Shown here piece after piece: positions 62,247 through 64,000 of a DNA stretch of 64,000 nucleotides. The notes below the pieces were generated by a model that was not told the DNA's origin, ran no database searches, and saw nothing but the letters and a program-made list of their open reading frames with translations. Positions within the stretch are counted from its first letter, which is position 1. Each line of letters begins with the position of its first letter. The translations under genes were made by a program, and so were the position numbers. This DNA comes from Isochrysis galbana (lineage: Eukaryota; Haptophyta; Isochrysidales; Isochrysidaceae): NCBI GenBank assembly GCA_018136815.1, contig CM030935.1, positions 2,120,388 through 2,184,387 of the forward strand. Direction: 5' to 3'.

Positions 62247-62335
62247 AGGCGAACTAAGTTTATACTTGGTTCGCCCATGGGGGGGCACGAGCCCCCCCCT
62301 CTCTCCACTCCTCCCCTGCCGAGGCGGCTTGCCTT
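62247..62335 (-). repeat. R1 repeat end (inverted)
   Basis: The minus strand reads GGGGAGGAGTGGAGAGAGGG, GGGCTCGTGCCCCCCC, ATGGGCG and the palindrome (62252-62271), the same block as 59565-59637 and 63525-63592. Confidence 0.85.
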
Positions 62336-62391
62336 CATTTGGCATTTGGGCTCTCCTTTCCCTCCGGTTTCTTGCCCTCCCGCGGGGAGTC

Positions 62392-62745
62392 TCACCCTAC
62401 CATGAGCCCCCCCGCGAGCACCCCGAAGGAGAGGCCCAGCAGCACCACGTACGCGACGAGAACGGCGTCGCCTTGGCTCGGCATGAGGGATCGTCCCGAG
62501 AGGGCCTGGTAGACGTCCACGCCGAGCACGGCGTAGCCCGTCCCCTTGTGCGCGACCCGCCACACGGCTCGGCGTGTGGTGCGGGCGCCGGGCCTGCCGC
62601 GCACGAGCGCGTTGAGCGGCTGCAGCAGAGCGAGGACGAAGGCGACGATCCCGAGCGTGTGATGTGGGTGCGAGAAGTGGCGCCCTCGGGGCACCGACGC
62701 GACGGCGAGCGTGACGCCGGCGGCGGCCACCGCAAGGCCGCTTCC
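62392..62745 (-). CDS. Last exon of a cytochrome-b561-like membrane protein (partial)
   Basis: The exon starts at an acceptor (CGCTCTCTCAG) and ends with TGA. It encodes GSGLAVAAAGVTLAVASV, then HFSHPHHTLGIVAFVLALLQ, PLNALVRG, RRAVWRVAHKGTGYAVLGVD, VYQALSG and a final hydrophobic helix. This matches the C-terminal half of DOMON-type cytochrome b561/ferric-reductase transmembrane domains, including the His in HHTLG and VAHKGTGY that bind heme. Such proteins move electrons across membranes. The upstream intron holds a large R1 copy (63100-63592), and no earlier exon is visible up to 64000. Confidence 0.65.
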   Translation of the reverse strand, partial: GSGLAVAAAGVTLAVASVPRGRHFSHPHHTLGIVAFVLALLQPLNALVRGRPGARTTRRAVWRVAHKGTGYAVLGVDVYQALSGRSLMPSQGDAVLVAYVVLLGLSFGVLAGGLMVG

Positions 62746-63099
62746 CTGAGAGAGCGGGGAAGGGGGGAGCGTTGTTGGGGTTTCGTCCTTTTTTGGTGGG
62801 AGGGGCCGCATGGGGGAGGAGAGACACACCTGCACCGCGCGATGCACACGGAGCCGCTCATTGCTCCAACCCCTCCTCCCCCCCTGTTCGACAGGCAGAC
62901 AGCTCTCCTCGAGGCCACGCTGGGGGAAAACCCCTTTCGGGTAAAACAACGCGGGGGGGGGGGGGGGGGGGGCACTCGTGAATCTAGGGGTCCAGAGCGC
63001 TAATCTCCCTCGTCAGAGCGAGTGGCCGCGGCGAGCCGCGGCCCTTCCCTCCTGGCTCTGGCGCCCCCATCTTCTTTAACCTAAACGGGGCAAGAAGAT

Positions 63100-63592
63100 A
63101 CGTTAGCGCCGGAGGGGGGAGAGGCAGCTCCCCCCTCCCCTCCCTCTTCCCTCTTCCTCCTCTCTTCCCTGCGGCGGGGGCCCATGGCGCGCGCCTGCAG
63201 CCCCACTTTAGGTCCCCAGATGGCCTGCAGGGGCCTGGGAGCACAGCTCAGGGGGCAGGTGAGGCTGGGGCATGGCCTTGGCCCCTCTTGGCCCTCTCAC
63301 CTCTCCCTCGCTAGAGCTCCGCCGAATAATGGAGCTGGCTGCTGGGGGGTCCTAATCAGGGGGGGCCAGGGAGAGGAGAGGCTGGTCAGAGAGATGGGCT
63401 GGCCACGACGGGCCAGGGCGGGCGAGTCATGCGGGCCTGTGGGGAGAGGAATGGGTCTGCATGGCTGTGTGCTCTTGACAAGCCATCAGGGCCATGTCAA
63501 CAGAGTGGGTGGTTCCTCCCCCATGGCGGGGGAGGAGTGGAGAGAGGGGGGGCTCGTGCCCCCCCATGGGTGAACCAAGTATAAACTTAGTT
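63100..63592 (+). repeat. R1 repeat with palindrome
   Basis: It has CAGCTCAGGGGGCAG, GGCTGGCCACGACGGGCCAG, AGCCATCAGG, GGTGGTTCCTCCCCCATGG and CTCGTGCCCCCCCATGGG in the same order as 46440-46769 and 59280-59637. It ends AACCAAGT-ATAA-ACTTAGTT (63573-63592). It is diverged by several percent from the other copies. Confidence 0.8.
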
Positions 63593-64000
63593 GTCTAGGT
63601 GTGTAATGAACCCGCCCAATCCACGCGGCCAAGAATGCCACGCAACACGCAACACAACTCACACACAAGCAACACATGAGCACACACCTAGTACCCTCTC
63701 AACAATGTGACTAGGAGCGCAATGCACACCTATCAACTGTTCACAAAGCAATGTAACATGGGTTACAGACTCATTGCTCTCTGCAACATCATCGTAGCCG
63801 TGTGTAGTGTCAAAGATACGTGTATAGCTTGGAAGCACCCATCACCTCGAAGGCAGGAGGCAAAAGCGTCCCCCTGCTAAAGAAACACGGACGGCCACTA
63901 TACCTGCATTGTGGGTTGCGACGGCTAACGCCGTTACGTCGTCACATCACAGTGTGCCCTTCGCGTCCTTCTGCCGCGCATCTCACCAGGGCGAAGAGAT
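63593..64000. other. Window end, no supported gene
   Basis: AACACGCAACACAACTCACA-type AC-rich DNA lies at 63640-63680. No exon of the cytochrome-b561-like gene was identified. Confidence 0.4.

Noticed and set aside
1-64000. tRNA, rRNA or snRNA genes
   Set aside because: I looked for T-arm GTTCGA/GGTTC patterns with pairing arms and rRNA-like conserved segments and found none convincing; a covariance-model scan would settle this.

Overview
This is eukaryotic nuclear DNA: GT-AG introns in most genes, a pore-scaffold-like giant protein, an axonemal protein, a plastid-type CPP1 protein, Ty3/gypsy chromoviruses and GC-rich, repeat-dense intergenic DNA. The gene set points to a flagellated photosynthetic microalga. 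A haptophyte or other chlorophyll-c alga is my best guess from the splice-donor style (GTGAG, GTGCG, GTGTG) and families present, but this is inference. There is one 100-base assembly gap (3453-3552). I saw no rRNA, tRNA or CRISPR array.

Layout. 0-8 kb: a spliced minus-strand protein of the algal WIDYxSIPQ family, a type I membrane protein, a partial gene beside the gap, and a fibronectin-III surface protein with a duplicated fragment behind it. 8-15 kb: dispersed repeats, then a 13-exon minus-strand gene encoding two fused Urc1/GTP-cyclohydrolase-II-like halves; the N-terminal half has lost every zinc ligand. 16-21 kb: a four-exon plastid CPP1-like J-like protein and an intronless LOV/PAS protein lacking the photoactive cysteine. 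22-26 kb: retroelement debris and an EFCAB10-like IQ/RIIa axonemal gene. 26-32 kb: a chromovirus nested head-to-head in another chromovirus, marked by a TGTTT target duplication. 33-38 kb: an unknown spliced protein, a fucosyltransferase-like gene and a divergently transcribed ABHD4/5-like hydrolase. 39.5-45.9 kb: a nearly complete young chromovirus with GGGCA target duplications, itself inserted in a dispersed repeat. 47-56 kb: a giant single-ORF alpha-helical protein, probably Nup188/Nup205-like. 56-64 kb: repeats, a proline/serine-rich ORF, a small charged three-exon gene and the last exon of a cytochrome-b561-like gene.

The host genes do not form an operon or pathway; they are independent housekeeping genes. 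Three themes stand out: pseudo-enzyme evolution (dead GTP-cyclohydrolase half, LOV domain without its Cys), nested young retrotransposons whose LTRs carry the start of gag, and a repeat family ending in a small AACTAAGT/ACTTAGTT palindrome seen at eight places. Most host gene starts lie near long homopurine/homopyrimidine tracts.
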